7,523 bases of DNA, from assembly GCA_030616195.1 (NCBI GenBank), contig JAUWXW010000076.1:1-7523 (forward strand), given 5' to 3'. Origin of the DNA: Chloroflexota bacterium (GTDB lineage Bacteria > Chloroflexota > Dehalococcoidia > RBG-13-53-26). Positions within the stretch are counted from its first letter, which is position 1. Each line of letters begins with the position of its first letter. Shown piece by piece: positions 1 to 5,316 of the stretch. The notes under the pieces were generated by a model, which searched no databases, was not told the DNA's origin, and saw only the letters and a program-made list of their open reading frames with translations. A program made the position numbers and the translations under genes.

Positions 1-1
1 C

Positions 2-1474
2 CTACCACAACAGGGGCTCAGCCTCTGCCAGCATGCCAACCATCTCATCAGCCAGTCTTTCAGCATCAGCGCCATACTCCTGCAGCAGGCTCTCCTTGAC
101 CCATATACTAAACAGATAACGTACACAGCGGGGATCTTCCCTCTGAGCCAGCAGGAACTCTGGATGTTCACGGTTGACACAGATACAACCACGAGCCGGG
201 TCATACCAGCTCCGGTACTGGAAATTGTCACCAGGGGGAGAATCAACCTCGATATGAGGGGCACGTGTGACAACCGGCTGCCGCGGAGCTATCGCCTTCT
301 CCGGCAATAACCCAGGTCCAGCCGAGCCTCCGTTTCCCCTGCTGCCACGGGCAGGTGCCGCCCTTCTGGCAGAAGCCAGGAGAGGTGAACGCCAGGATAG
401 GTCTGTCAATAACCCCCTATCGCGGTAGCGCAGGAACTTGTCTATCAGCTTACCCGCTTTGCCCAGAACAACCGCAAAGCGCCGCTCCCGCGAGTCGGCA
501 CTTATCCTGTCTATCAGTTCTATGGTCTCCGGCTCAATTCGACGCAGCACCCCGACAAATGCCTGGTAAACCTGGTCCTGCACCACTGCCGTCTTATCAG
601 CAGTTAGCTTCAAAGAGTCACAGCGAATATAACCCTCCAGACGCCTGTCCAGCCAGGGAAGAATCTTGAAATCGTCCAGGTCGGTCAGAAGGCAAATGCG
701 CGTGCCGCCACGTCCGTAGAGGCTTACGGTGGCATCTGCCATTTCCCACGGCAACACATGAAGCTCGACCGAGACCGGACCGAGTCGTCCCAGCGATTGG
801 GTGATGGACATAGCCTTTATCCCCCGATACCTCTGGGGCGGTACCGGCTCGAACACATGATTATCTGTGATGGACATGGCATAGATGCCCTGCCTCAGGT
901 CACTGGCAAACTCCCGCCCCAGGTACTGCTTCAAGCTTTCCTTGGCAAGTCTTCCCGCCATTTCTGGCAGAATATCCTCCAGATAGGCAACTGTGCCCCG
1001 CTCGAAATGAGTATGGCCAGCACACCGCCCCACCACTTCAGCCAGTCCTTTCCTCAGCCAGGGACGTTTAAGTACCAGACAACTGGAAGGAACACCATCG
1101 GCGGCTGTGGAAGCAAGGTGCAATTCCTGTGCCACCAGTGAAAAGGCAAGCAGCCCAATACCCTTCTCACCCCTCAATGCCATCTGTACCTTCTCAGAGT
1201 CACCGATATGCCGCAGAATTTGTTTCATCTTCTTCCTGCTCATACCAACGCCATTGTCTGTAACAATAACCCTCTTCAAGAGCTTGGCCCCAGGCTCACC
1301 GTCCCCATCTTCATAATGGAGTTGGATCGAGATGCGGCCCTCTTCAGAGGATGCCTGTTGTATGGCATCAGCCGAGTTTTCCACGAACTGCTTTATGGCT
1401 TCATGATAGCTACGGCAGACATTGGCTAGAACCTCAAAGACTCCCGGACCCGTTTCAAGCGATAGTCTGGCCAC
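2..1474 (-). CDS. GHKL-fold (Hsp90/MutL-type) ATP-binding protein
   Basis: A 490-aa cytoplasmic protein with an N-terminal Bergerat (GHKL) ATP-binding fold. The motifs appear in the right order: N-box ENSADA (residues 32-37), G1 box DNGVGM (73-78) and G2 box GEKGIG (102-107). A middle region (about 120-350) is followed by a Gly/Ala/Pro/Arg-rich linker (about 368-405) and a C-terminal module (about 406-490) containing WYDPARGCICVN and HPEF. It lacks a histidine-kinase phosphoacceptor domain and membrane segments, so it resembles the free-standing Hsp90/MutL/MORC-like group. The GTG start at 1474 is fixed by a near-ideal Shine-Dalgarno sequence, AAAGGAGGTG, 6 nt upstream of it. The residue four before the N-box Asn, usually the catalytic Glu, is Gln29. 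It is the last gene of the XRE operon inside the window. The fold is certain, but the substrate and role are unknown. Confidence 0.9.
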   Translation of the reverse strand: MARLSLETGPGVFEVLANVCRSYHEAIKQFVENSADAIQQASSEEGRISIQLHYEDGDGEPGAKLLKRVIVTDNGVGMSRKKMKQILRHIGDSEKVQMALRGEKGIGLLAFSLVAQELHLASTAADGVPSSCLVLKRPWLRKGLAEVVGRCAGHTHFERGTVAYLEDILPEMAGRLAKESLKQYLGREFASDLRQGIYAMSITDNHVFEPVPPQRYRGIKAMSITQSLGRLGPVSVELHVLPWEMADATVSLYGRGGTRICLLTDLDDFKILPWLDRRLEGYIRCDSLKLTADKTAVVQDQVYQAFVGVLRRIEPETIELIDRISADSRERRFAVVLGKAGKLIDKFLRYRDRGLLTDLSWRSPLLASARRAAPARGSRGNGGSAGPGLLPEKAIAPRQPVVTRAPHIEVDSPPGDNFQYRSWYDPARGCICVNREHPEFLLAQREDPRCVRYLFSIWVKESLLQEYGADAERLADEMVGMLAEAEPLLW

Positions 1475-1508
1475 GATACACCTCCTTTACCTCCATGAGA
1501 TTTGCAAA

Positions 1509-1535
1509 GATACAAGAGAGCAACTCTCTTGTATC
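1509..1535 (-). promoter_or_regulatory. Perfect 12-bp intercistronic hairpin
   Basis: GATACAAGAGAG (1509-1520) and CTCTCTTGTATC (1524-1535) are exact reverse complements around a 3-nt loop. On the leftward transcript the stem begins inside the TGA stop of the 99-aa gene and ends about 24 nt before the Shine-Dalgarno of the GHKL gene. The following bases are only TTTGC, so as an intrinsic terminator it would be weak. It may act as an attenuator, as an RNA-stability or processing element that sets the GHKL protein level, or as a DNA operator. The palindrome is seen directly; its function is inferred. Confidence 0.75.
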
Positions 1536-1833
1536 ATCTCTCCACCTTCCTGTTACAATTAAGACAGCGGCCATCCCAAACCTCGTCAGGCCTGCATTTC
1601 AACCGCGATCGCTTTTCTCCCCGCCTGCTTGCCAGCTTGTTGGCCGTCTGATCCACCGGTGAATCCGCCATCAGTTGGCGCAACTGCTTTTCTTCGTCGG
1701 TCACAGTCTCGCCCTGTTGGGCTGTCTCAGCTCTCCAAACACGCCCCTGCCAAACACAGGAGGTATCCCCCAGCGGCTCCGAGGTACGGCTCTTCCGCTC
1801 CCTCACAGCAGGCGAGATAGACTTCCGAGTCAT
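1534..1833 (-). CDS. Small cysteine-containing protein of unknown function
   Basis: A 99-aa basic, soluble protein that I do not recognise. The ATG start at 1833 overlaps the TGA stop of the upstream HTH gene as ATGA and has a GGGGAG ribosome-binding site 9 nt upstream. This suggests translational coupling, and it is why this start is preferred over an alternative non-ATG start 12 codons upstream. The N-terminal half is Arg/Lys/Ser/Thr-rich and probably disordered. The middle (about 45-72) is charged and probably helical. The C-terminus holds Cys80, Cys90 and Cys93 (KC, then CLNC), which could be part of a small metal site; Cys26 is a possible further ligand. No signal peptide or membrane segment is visible. 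Position between a regulator and an ATPase suggests an accessory factor of the same system. It could be lineage-restricted, and a spurious ORF is not excluded. Confidence 0.6.
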   Translation of the reverse strand: MTRKSISPAVRERKSRTSEPLGDTSCVWQGRVWRAETAQQGETVTDEEKQLRQLMADSPVDQTANKLASRRGEKRSRLKCRPDEVWDGRCLNCNRKVER

Positions 1834-2072
1834 CGCTTTGGTCTCCCCGGTCGAGCCTCTGCAGCCCACAACGGTAGTTGACTGGAGGTGACAATTTCAT
1901 GCATTTGCTGAGGGGATATACCAAACACGGCGGCCAGACTGCGAACCGTCCTAAAGGACGGGACCACCTTCCCATTCTCTATGCGCGACAGAGTGGTCAC
2001 CGTGATCCCGGCGCGCTGTGCTACCTCCCGCTGCGTTATCATAGTCTGCTGGCGTAGATCCCGCAGGCTCAT
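1830..2072 (-). CDS. XRE/Cro-C1-family HTH transcriptional regulator
   Basis: An 80-aa DNA-binding protein consisting almost wholly of one HTH_3 domain. ITQREVAQRAG (about 12-22) is followed by the recognition-helix segment TVTTLSRIENGK (24-35) and then the helix RTVRSLAAVFGIS (41-53), the classic XRE layout. A short tail ending in GRPKR follows. The ATG at 2072 gives the usual family N-terminus (MSLRDLRQQ). In-frame TTG codons at 2099 and 2093 would add residues unlike the family and would lie inside the promoter. No Shine-Dalgarno precedes the ATG, and a predicted -10 box ends only 8 nt before it, so the mRNA may be leaderless. It heads the leftward operon with the Cys-rich protein and the GHKL ATPase, and probably represses its own promoter through the 9-bp repeats there. 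Confidence 0.9.
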   Translation of the reverse strand: MSLRDLRQQTMITQREVAQRAGITVTTLSRIENGKVVPSFRTVRSLAAVFGISPQQMHEIVTSSQLPLWAAEARPGRPKR

Positions 2073-2101
2073 GTCAATAATAATACCACACAATGTCAAT
2101 A
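2071..2101. promoter_or_regulatory. Paired 9-bp direct repeats, probable autoregulatory operator
   Basis: ATGTCAATA occurs exactly at 2071-2079 and again at 2093-2101, a 22-bp period or about two helical turns. One copy lies in the -35/-10 spacer of the XRE promoter. The other runs from just past the -10 box to the start codon. Binding of the XRE protein there would block RNA polymerase. The repeats are seen directly; the bound protein is inferred. Confidence 0.6.
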
Positions 2102-2108
2102 GCTACAA
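2080..2108 (-). promoter_or_regulatory. Predicted promoter of the XRE operon
   Basis: On the leftward strand TTGTAG (2108-2103) is followed after exactly 17 nt by TATTAT (2085-2080), with an extended -10 TG one base upstream (TGGTATTAT). The expected transcription start is about 2073-2072, at or next to the A of the XRE start codon, which fits a leaderless transcript. This is a prediction from sequence only. Confidence 0.6.
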
Positions 2109-2235
2109 CAGGCTCGCCTCATATAAATTCATCAGCGTGATTGTTGCCACTCAGCATTGTCTATCTGATACTGGAACCTGACAACGGCTCTGAGGGATTA
2201 AGGCATTCCTTTCGCCTCGTTTCGCACAATCTTCT

Positions 2236-2265
2236 TTGAGCGCTATGAGCTTCGTGTGGTATAGT
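2236..2265 (+). promoter_or_regulatory. Predicted promoter of the DUF6602-like gene
   Basis: TTGAGC (2236-2241) and TATAGT (2260-2265) are separated by 18 nt, with an extended -10 TG (TGGTATAGT). The start of transcription would be near 2272, giving a leader of about 54 nt before the ATG at 2326. Its GTGTGGTAT (2254-2262) is identical to the sequence at the same place in the divergent XRE promoter. Confidence 0.55.
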
Positions 2266-2325
2266 TTTGTACAAAGAATTCCCCGCGCCAAGTCCATCCC
2301 TGGCAAATCAGGAGAAAGGAACCAG

Positions 2326-3108
2326 ATGAACATCTTTGAAGCTCTCCTTAGACACTTCCAGGACATAGCCAATGCCTTTGAGGACGAGAAACTGGCCGCC
2401 ACAGCCTTTCCTCATGCTACAGAGCAGGGCTTATCGAGAGAAGACATGCTGATGAGTTTCCTTGTCAGCCATCTTCCCCAGCACTGCCAGGCTATCAAGG
2501 GAGGCTACGTCTTTGACTCGTCGGGCAATGTTTCAAAGCAGATTGACCTTATGGTGACTGGAGACCTCAGTCTCGGGTTTAAGGAAGCGGAGAAGTCGTT
2601 CCACTGCCTGGAAGGCTGCTACAGTGCAATCTGCATAAGGAGTGAGCTCGACAGGAGCGCCTGCTTTGACTCCCTGGAAAACCTGGCTTCCGTCCCTCTC
2701 ACGCCGGAGATCCCAGCCGGCCTCGGTTTTCTGTATGGTAAACGCGAAGGAGCGCAAAACCTGCCGATGAAAGTCATTTTTGCCTTCGAGGGCACAAGTG
2801 CTGAAGCTACACTGGCGCATGTTGAAGAATTTTATGCCGCCAACCAGGTCCCCCAAAGAGGCAGACCAAATCTCATAATTGTTAACAACCGCTACGGTAT
2901 AGTGCGCACCGGAGAGCAGGGGGCAGTAACAACAGACGGTGTTGAGATCCCCGCCCACGCCTTCCATGCCTTTGGTTCCGCCGCCAACGAGCCATGTATA
3001 GGCGGCTACTCACTGATGTATCTATTGACGGAGATTCAAAGAGCGGTGGCCTCTGCCTCACAATCGGCGATTGACTTTGGTGAATATCTGGATCAGTTGC
3101 CCCTTTGA
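2326..3108 (+). CDS. DUF6602-like protein, degenerate nuclease-type fold
   Basis: A 260-aa soluble protein. Residues about 36-125 match the pattern I recall for DUF6602: a helix REDMLMSFLVSHLP (38-51), GGYVFDSSGNVSKQIDLMV (59-77), then CLEGCYSAICIRSELD (94-109) and SLENLASVP (116-124). This arrangement resembles PD-(D/E)XK-type domains, with Asp74 in SKQID as one metal-ligand position. Where family members usually have E-x-K in the next strand, this protein has Cys103-Ile-Arg105, so catalysis is doubtful. The C-terminal part (about 147-260) holds further strands such as MKVIFAFEG and NLIIVNN, and I do not recognise it. The ATG at 2326 is chosen because of AGGAGAAAGGA just upstream; the 30 codons before it look non-coding. 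It is transcribed away from the XRE operon and may belong to the same system. The family call comes from memory, so confidence is moderate. Confidence 0.75.
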   Translation: MNIFEALLRHFQDIANAFEDEKLAATAFPHATEQGLSREDMLMSFLVSHLPQHCQAIKGGYVFDSSGNVSKQIDLMVTGDLSLGFKEAEKSFHCLEGCYSAICIRSELDRSACFDSLENLASVPLTPEIPAGLGFLYGKREGAQNLPMKVIFAFEGTSAEATLAHVEEFYAANQVPQRGRPNLIIVNNRYGIVRTGEQGAVTTDGVEIPAHAFHAFGSAANEPCIGGYSLMYLLTEIQRAVASASQSAIDFGEYLDQLPL

Positions 3109-3207
3109 CCCCAGCAGTATATGCCAGGCGATACTACGAGAAGAACCAAGTGGAGGAGGTCAGCCAAGCAGAGGAAAGGGCGGGAGCTCTCTCATCATAG
3201 GTAGTAC
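3109..3207. other. Gap between convergent genes, nothing recognised
   Basis: This stretch follows the DUF6602-like stop codon. I see no credible gene and no strong rightward terminator in it. A 27-codon ATG frame from 3121 is rich in Arg and Lys, has no convincing ribosome-binding site, and is not supported. Confidence 0.6.
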
Positions 3208-3258
3208 TAAAAATGGGGGCATCCCATGGTGATTGATTACCATAGCCCAGTCTTGGGC
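3208..3258 (-). terminator. Hairpin cluster, probable terminator of the leftward operon
   Basis: Three short hairpins lie just past the translin stop. GCCCA/TGGGC (3245-3258) has a 4-nt loop. ATGGT/ACCAT (3226-3243) has an 8-nt loop. ATGGG/CCCAT (3213-3227) has a 5-nt loop and, on the leftward strand, runs into TTTTT. The last fits a modest intrinsic terminator; the others may help stop transcription or protect the 3' end. The second and third share bases and are mutually exclusive. Confidence 0.5.
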
Positions 3259-3264
3259 CGGGCA

Positions 3265-3894
3265 CTATGCCAGACGCTCCAGCTTTCGCTCCAGGTCCCG
3301 CTGCCTGATGGTCAGGGTCAGGTCGCCGCGGGTCTTCTCCAGAATACCTCGAGTAACATCCGTCGCTCTTCTCAAGCCATGGGTCAAGGCATCAGTGAAG
3401 TCCATAGCTACCAGGACGCTATAGATGTCATCCATATTGGACAGTATCTCCTCGCAACGAGAAAGGTCGCCACTTCTTATGGTATCCAGGAGGTAACGCC
3501 GCATTTCTCCCACTGCTTCAGCTAGCCCATGAAGATAGGCAGCATAGCCAACACCGAGCGCCTCAGGTTCAGGTAGCTTCTCGCTCAAGGCTAGTGCCAA
3601 AGTAATGCACCCTTCAGCGTACTCTTTCTGAGCATCATGAACAAACCCGCCGTTGAGCAGTTCACTATGCTCAGCAAGAACCTCAGCCGCCTCCATCAGA
3701 ACCCCGTAGGCCGTGTCCAGCGAGGAACGGGTCTTGTCAAACTCACCGCGGTGGACGGCACGGATGGCAGCGGCACTATGACGAATTGCCTCCCTACAGA
3801 GCCTCAGGCTCTTCTCTCGGGCCGCATCCTTGGCAGCCAATTCCGATCGAATCCTCTGGGCAATTGCTTCCAGATTAGAGGTTGCTTTTTCCAT
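3265..3894 (-). CDS. Translin-family protein (bacterial translin/TRAX homologue)
   Basis: A 209-aa all-helical protein. Translin signatures are clear (residues numbered from the preferred ATG): a central helix YLHGLAEAVGEMRR (120-133) followed by a SGD turn, which parallels the DYLxGV...GE/SEL.R helix of eukaryotic translin and TRAX. Next come the helix MDDIYSVLVAMDF (154-166), GLRRATDVTRGILEKTRGDLT (173-193) and a basic, charged C-terminal helix (about 197-208). Eukaryotic translin and TRAX form octameric single-stranded nucleic-acid binding barrels, and TRAX supplies the RNase sites of C3PO. The bacterial role is unknown. ATG at 3894 is preferred over an in-frame GTG at 3900 because GGAG ends 7 nt upstream of the ATG but only 1 nt before the GTG. 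The gene overlaps the end of thiE by 20 nt, implying coupled translation, and is the last gene of the operon. Whether it cleaves RNA or only binds it cannot be told here. Confidence 0.85.
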   Translation of the reverse strand: MEKATSNLEAIAQRIRSELAAKDAAREKSLRLCREAIRHSAAAIRAVHRGEFDKTRSSLDTAYGVLMEAAEVLAEHSELLNGGFVHDAQKEYAEGCITLALALSEKLPEPEALGVGYAAYLHGLAEAVGEMRRYLLDTIRSGDLSRCEEILSNMDDIYSVLVAMDFTDALTHGLRRATDVTRGILEKTRGDLTLTIRQRDLERKLERLA

Positions 3895-4948
3895 TTTCAC
3901 ACTCCACCAACGAGAATTGCTCCAGTTTAGTTACCAGGTCCCGGGTTGCCCCTTCGATATCTTCTGTTCCCAAAACAGCGCTAATCACCGCCACACCATC
4001 GGCTCCTGCCTTCATTACCTCTTCTATGTTACTCTGATCGATGCCCCCAATAGCTATCAAAGGTAATGATACCTTTCCTTTGATCCGCCGCAGTGTGTCC
4101 GGTGCCACCAGCTCAAATCTTTCTTTTGACAAGGTGGGATACATTGAGCCTACCGCAACATAGTCAGCTCCTTCGGATTGAGCTCGCTCAGCCTGGGACA
4201 CCGTTGTACAGGAGCAGCCAAGAAGCTTATCTACCGGCAGAAGCTTACGCGCCTGTGCCAGTGGCAGGTCATCTTGACCCAAGTGAAGCCCGTCAGCGCC
4301 AGCCGACAGAGCCACATCCAGATAATCATTGACGATAAACAACACCTCTTTCTCAGCGCAGATTTTCTTGAGCTTTTGAGCCATCTCCAGTAGCTCCGCC
4401 CTGCTATGCTGCTTGTCGCGCAACTGAATCGCCTTGATCCCTCCGCGAATCGCCTCGGCGGCCACCTCCACTTCGTCACGACCCCTCAGGCTCCGGGTAT
4501 CCAGGATAAGATAGAGTCCGGCCAGCCGGGCCGACTTCTCTCGCCTCAGCAATTTGGACACAAGTCTATGCTCCAGCTCATAGACTTCAAAGCGGGAATG
4601 TTCGAGTTCTTCCGGCTTTACCTCAAGGGGGGTAGCTGAGAGTCTGGCAAACTCCTCCAGAACCCTGAGCGACTCCTGAACCCTTCTGGCGTTCGCCTTC
4701 ACCAAAGCAGGAACGTCCTTATGGTGGGCCGCGCCGGGCGGTCTCAAGGAAACACCTACATCCTCTTTGGCCTTCCGAGCGGCCACGAGCTGCTGCTCCA
4801 GAGGATGCATATCTCTCACCAGCTTGTGACGCAGATTCTTCAGTTGCTGGGTGAGATCAGCGTCATCGAGAAGGAAGCGGGCTACATCCTCTAGGACCCT
4901 CAGTCCCTCTCCCAGGCGGTCGAGGTTGGCATCAATGACACGCAGCAC
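3875..4948 (-). CDS. thiE: Thiamine-phosphate synthase with N-terminal ThiD2-like domain
   Basis: A 357-aa cytosolic enzyme that joins HMP-pyrophosphate to the thiazole phosphate to give thiamine phosphate and pyrophosphate. Residues about 143-345 form the ThiE TIM barrel: GLYLILD (144-150), the pyrophosphate/substrate motif QLRDK (175-179), IVND (205-208), GADGLHLGQDD (217-227) with the metal-binding Asp pair, ADYVAVGSMYPT (261-272), AIGGI (299-303) and GADGVAVISAV (315-325). The extra N-terminal part (1 to about 135) is the type found in long cyanobacterial ThiE proteins. That domain has been proposed to act as an HMP-phosphate kinase (ThiD2); this is from memory. It contains two related segments, at 3-25 and 81-103. 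The GTG start overlaps the upstream FmdB-type stop by 1 nt (TAGTG), with GAGGTG just upstream. The barrel is intact, and nothing suggests loss of function. Confidence 0.95.
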   Translation of the reverse strand: MLRVIDANLDRLGEGLRVLEDVARFLLDDADLTQQLKNLRHKLVRDMHPLEQQLVAARKAKEDVGVSLRPPGAAHHKDVPALVKANARRVQESLRVLEEFARLSATPLEVKPEELEHSRFEVYELEHRLVSKLLRREKSARLAGLYLILDTRSLRGRDEVEVAAEAIRGGIKAIQLRDKQHSRAELLEMAQKLKKICAEKEVLFIVNDYLDVALSAGADGLHLGQDDLPLAQARKLLPVDKLLGCSCTTVSQAERAQSEGADYVAVGSMYPTLSKERFELVAPDTLRRIKGKVSLPLIAIGGIDQSNIEEVMKAGADGVAVISAVLGTEDIEGATRDLVTKLEQFSLVECENGKSNL

Positions 4949-5310
4949 TACACCTCAGTCAGCCCGGGCTGAAGATCCTTCACCGGCCCGGGCAACTCCC
5001 CCTCACGGGCAGCCTGAATCGTCTCCTGGACCTCAGAGGGTATCTCCATGCCCATTTCCTTGAACTTCTTTTCAGTCCACCGGCCGATATTGCGCGGGTC
5101 CTTGTAATAGTCCGGTCCAGCGCTATCGGGCGAGCCCGACTCCTCATGGATGGTGCTCAGCGACTTGTGATATGCAAAGCTGGAAAGGATACGAGTTAAC
5201 TCCTGGCTGCCGCACGTGGGGCACACAGGAGACAGCGGTTCACCGATCTTCCTCACCAAGAAACTTGCCCTCCTGTGGCAAGAACTGCAACTGAACTCGT
5301 AAACGGGCAT
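4948..5310 (-). CDS. FmdB-type zinc-ribbon protein, copy 1
   Basis: A 120-aa protein with the FmdB/CxxC_CxxC_SSSS N-terminal zinc ribbon: MPVYEFSC, with Cys8, Cys11, Cys30 and Cys33 as likely Zn ligands, then the conserved ELTRILSSFA (37-46). The rest (47-120) is acidic and Pro-rich, with YYKDPRNIGRWTEKKFKEMG resembling tails of other FmdB-type proteins. The family was named for a presumed regulator of formamidase, but most members have no proven function; they are small cytosolic metal-binding proteins. The ATG lies 6 nt after the stop of the second copy, with only a weak TAGG ribosome-binding site, so translation is probably coupled. Its stop overlaps the thiE start by 1 nt. Confidence 0.9.
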   Translation of the reverse strand: MPVYEFSCSSCHRRASFLVRKIGEPLSPVCPTCGSQELTRILSSFAYHKSLSTIHEESGSPDSAGPDYYKDPRNIGRWTEKKFKEMGMEIPSEVQETIQAAREGELPGPVKDLQPGLTEV

Positions 5311-5316
5311 GATAGC

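Noticed and set aside
758..1141. Rightward 127-codon open frame
   Set aside because: It is antisense to the GHKL gene, whose motifs and ribosome-binding site are clear.
1455..1496. 13-codon ATG frame (MEVKEVYRGQTIA) overlapping the GHKL start
   Set aside because: It contains the Shine-Dalgarno of the GHKL gene within its codons and has no ribosome-binding site of its own; probably coincidental.
1727..1975. Leftward 82-codon open frame overlapping the XRE gene in another frame
   Set aside because: It covers the XRE and Cys-protein genes out of frame and has no motif; the XRE frame is clearly the real one.
2533..2967. Leftward 144-codon open frame
   Set aside because: It is wholly antisense to the DUF6602-like gene, and its translation shows no domain features.
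3121..3204. Rightward 27-codon frame after the DUF6602-like gene
   Set aside because: It is short, Arg/Lys-rich, without a ribosome-binding site at a sensible distance, and is probably chance.
4949..5310. Possible TPP riboswitch upstream of thiE
   Set aside because: thiE starts inside the stop codon of the preceding gene, leaving no leader, and the operon leader is only about 25 nt.
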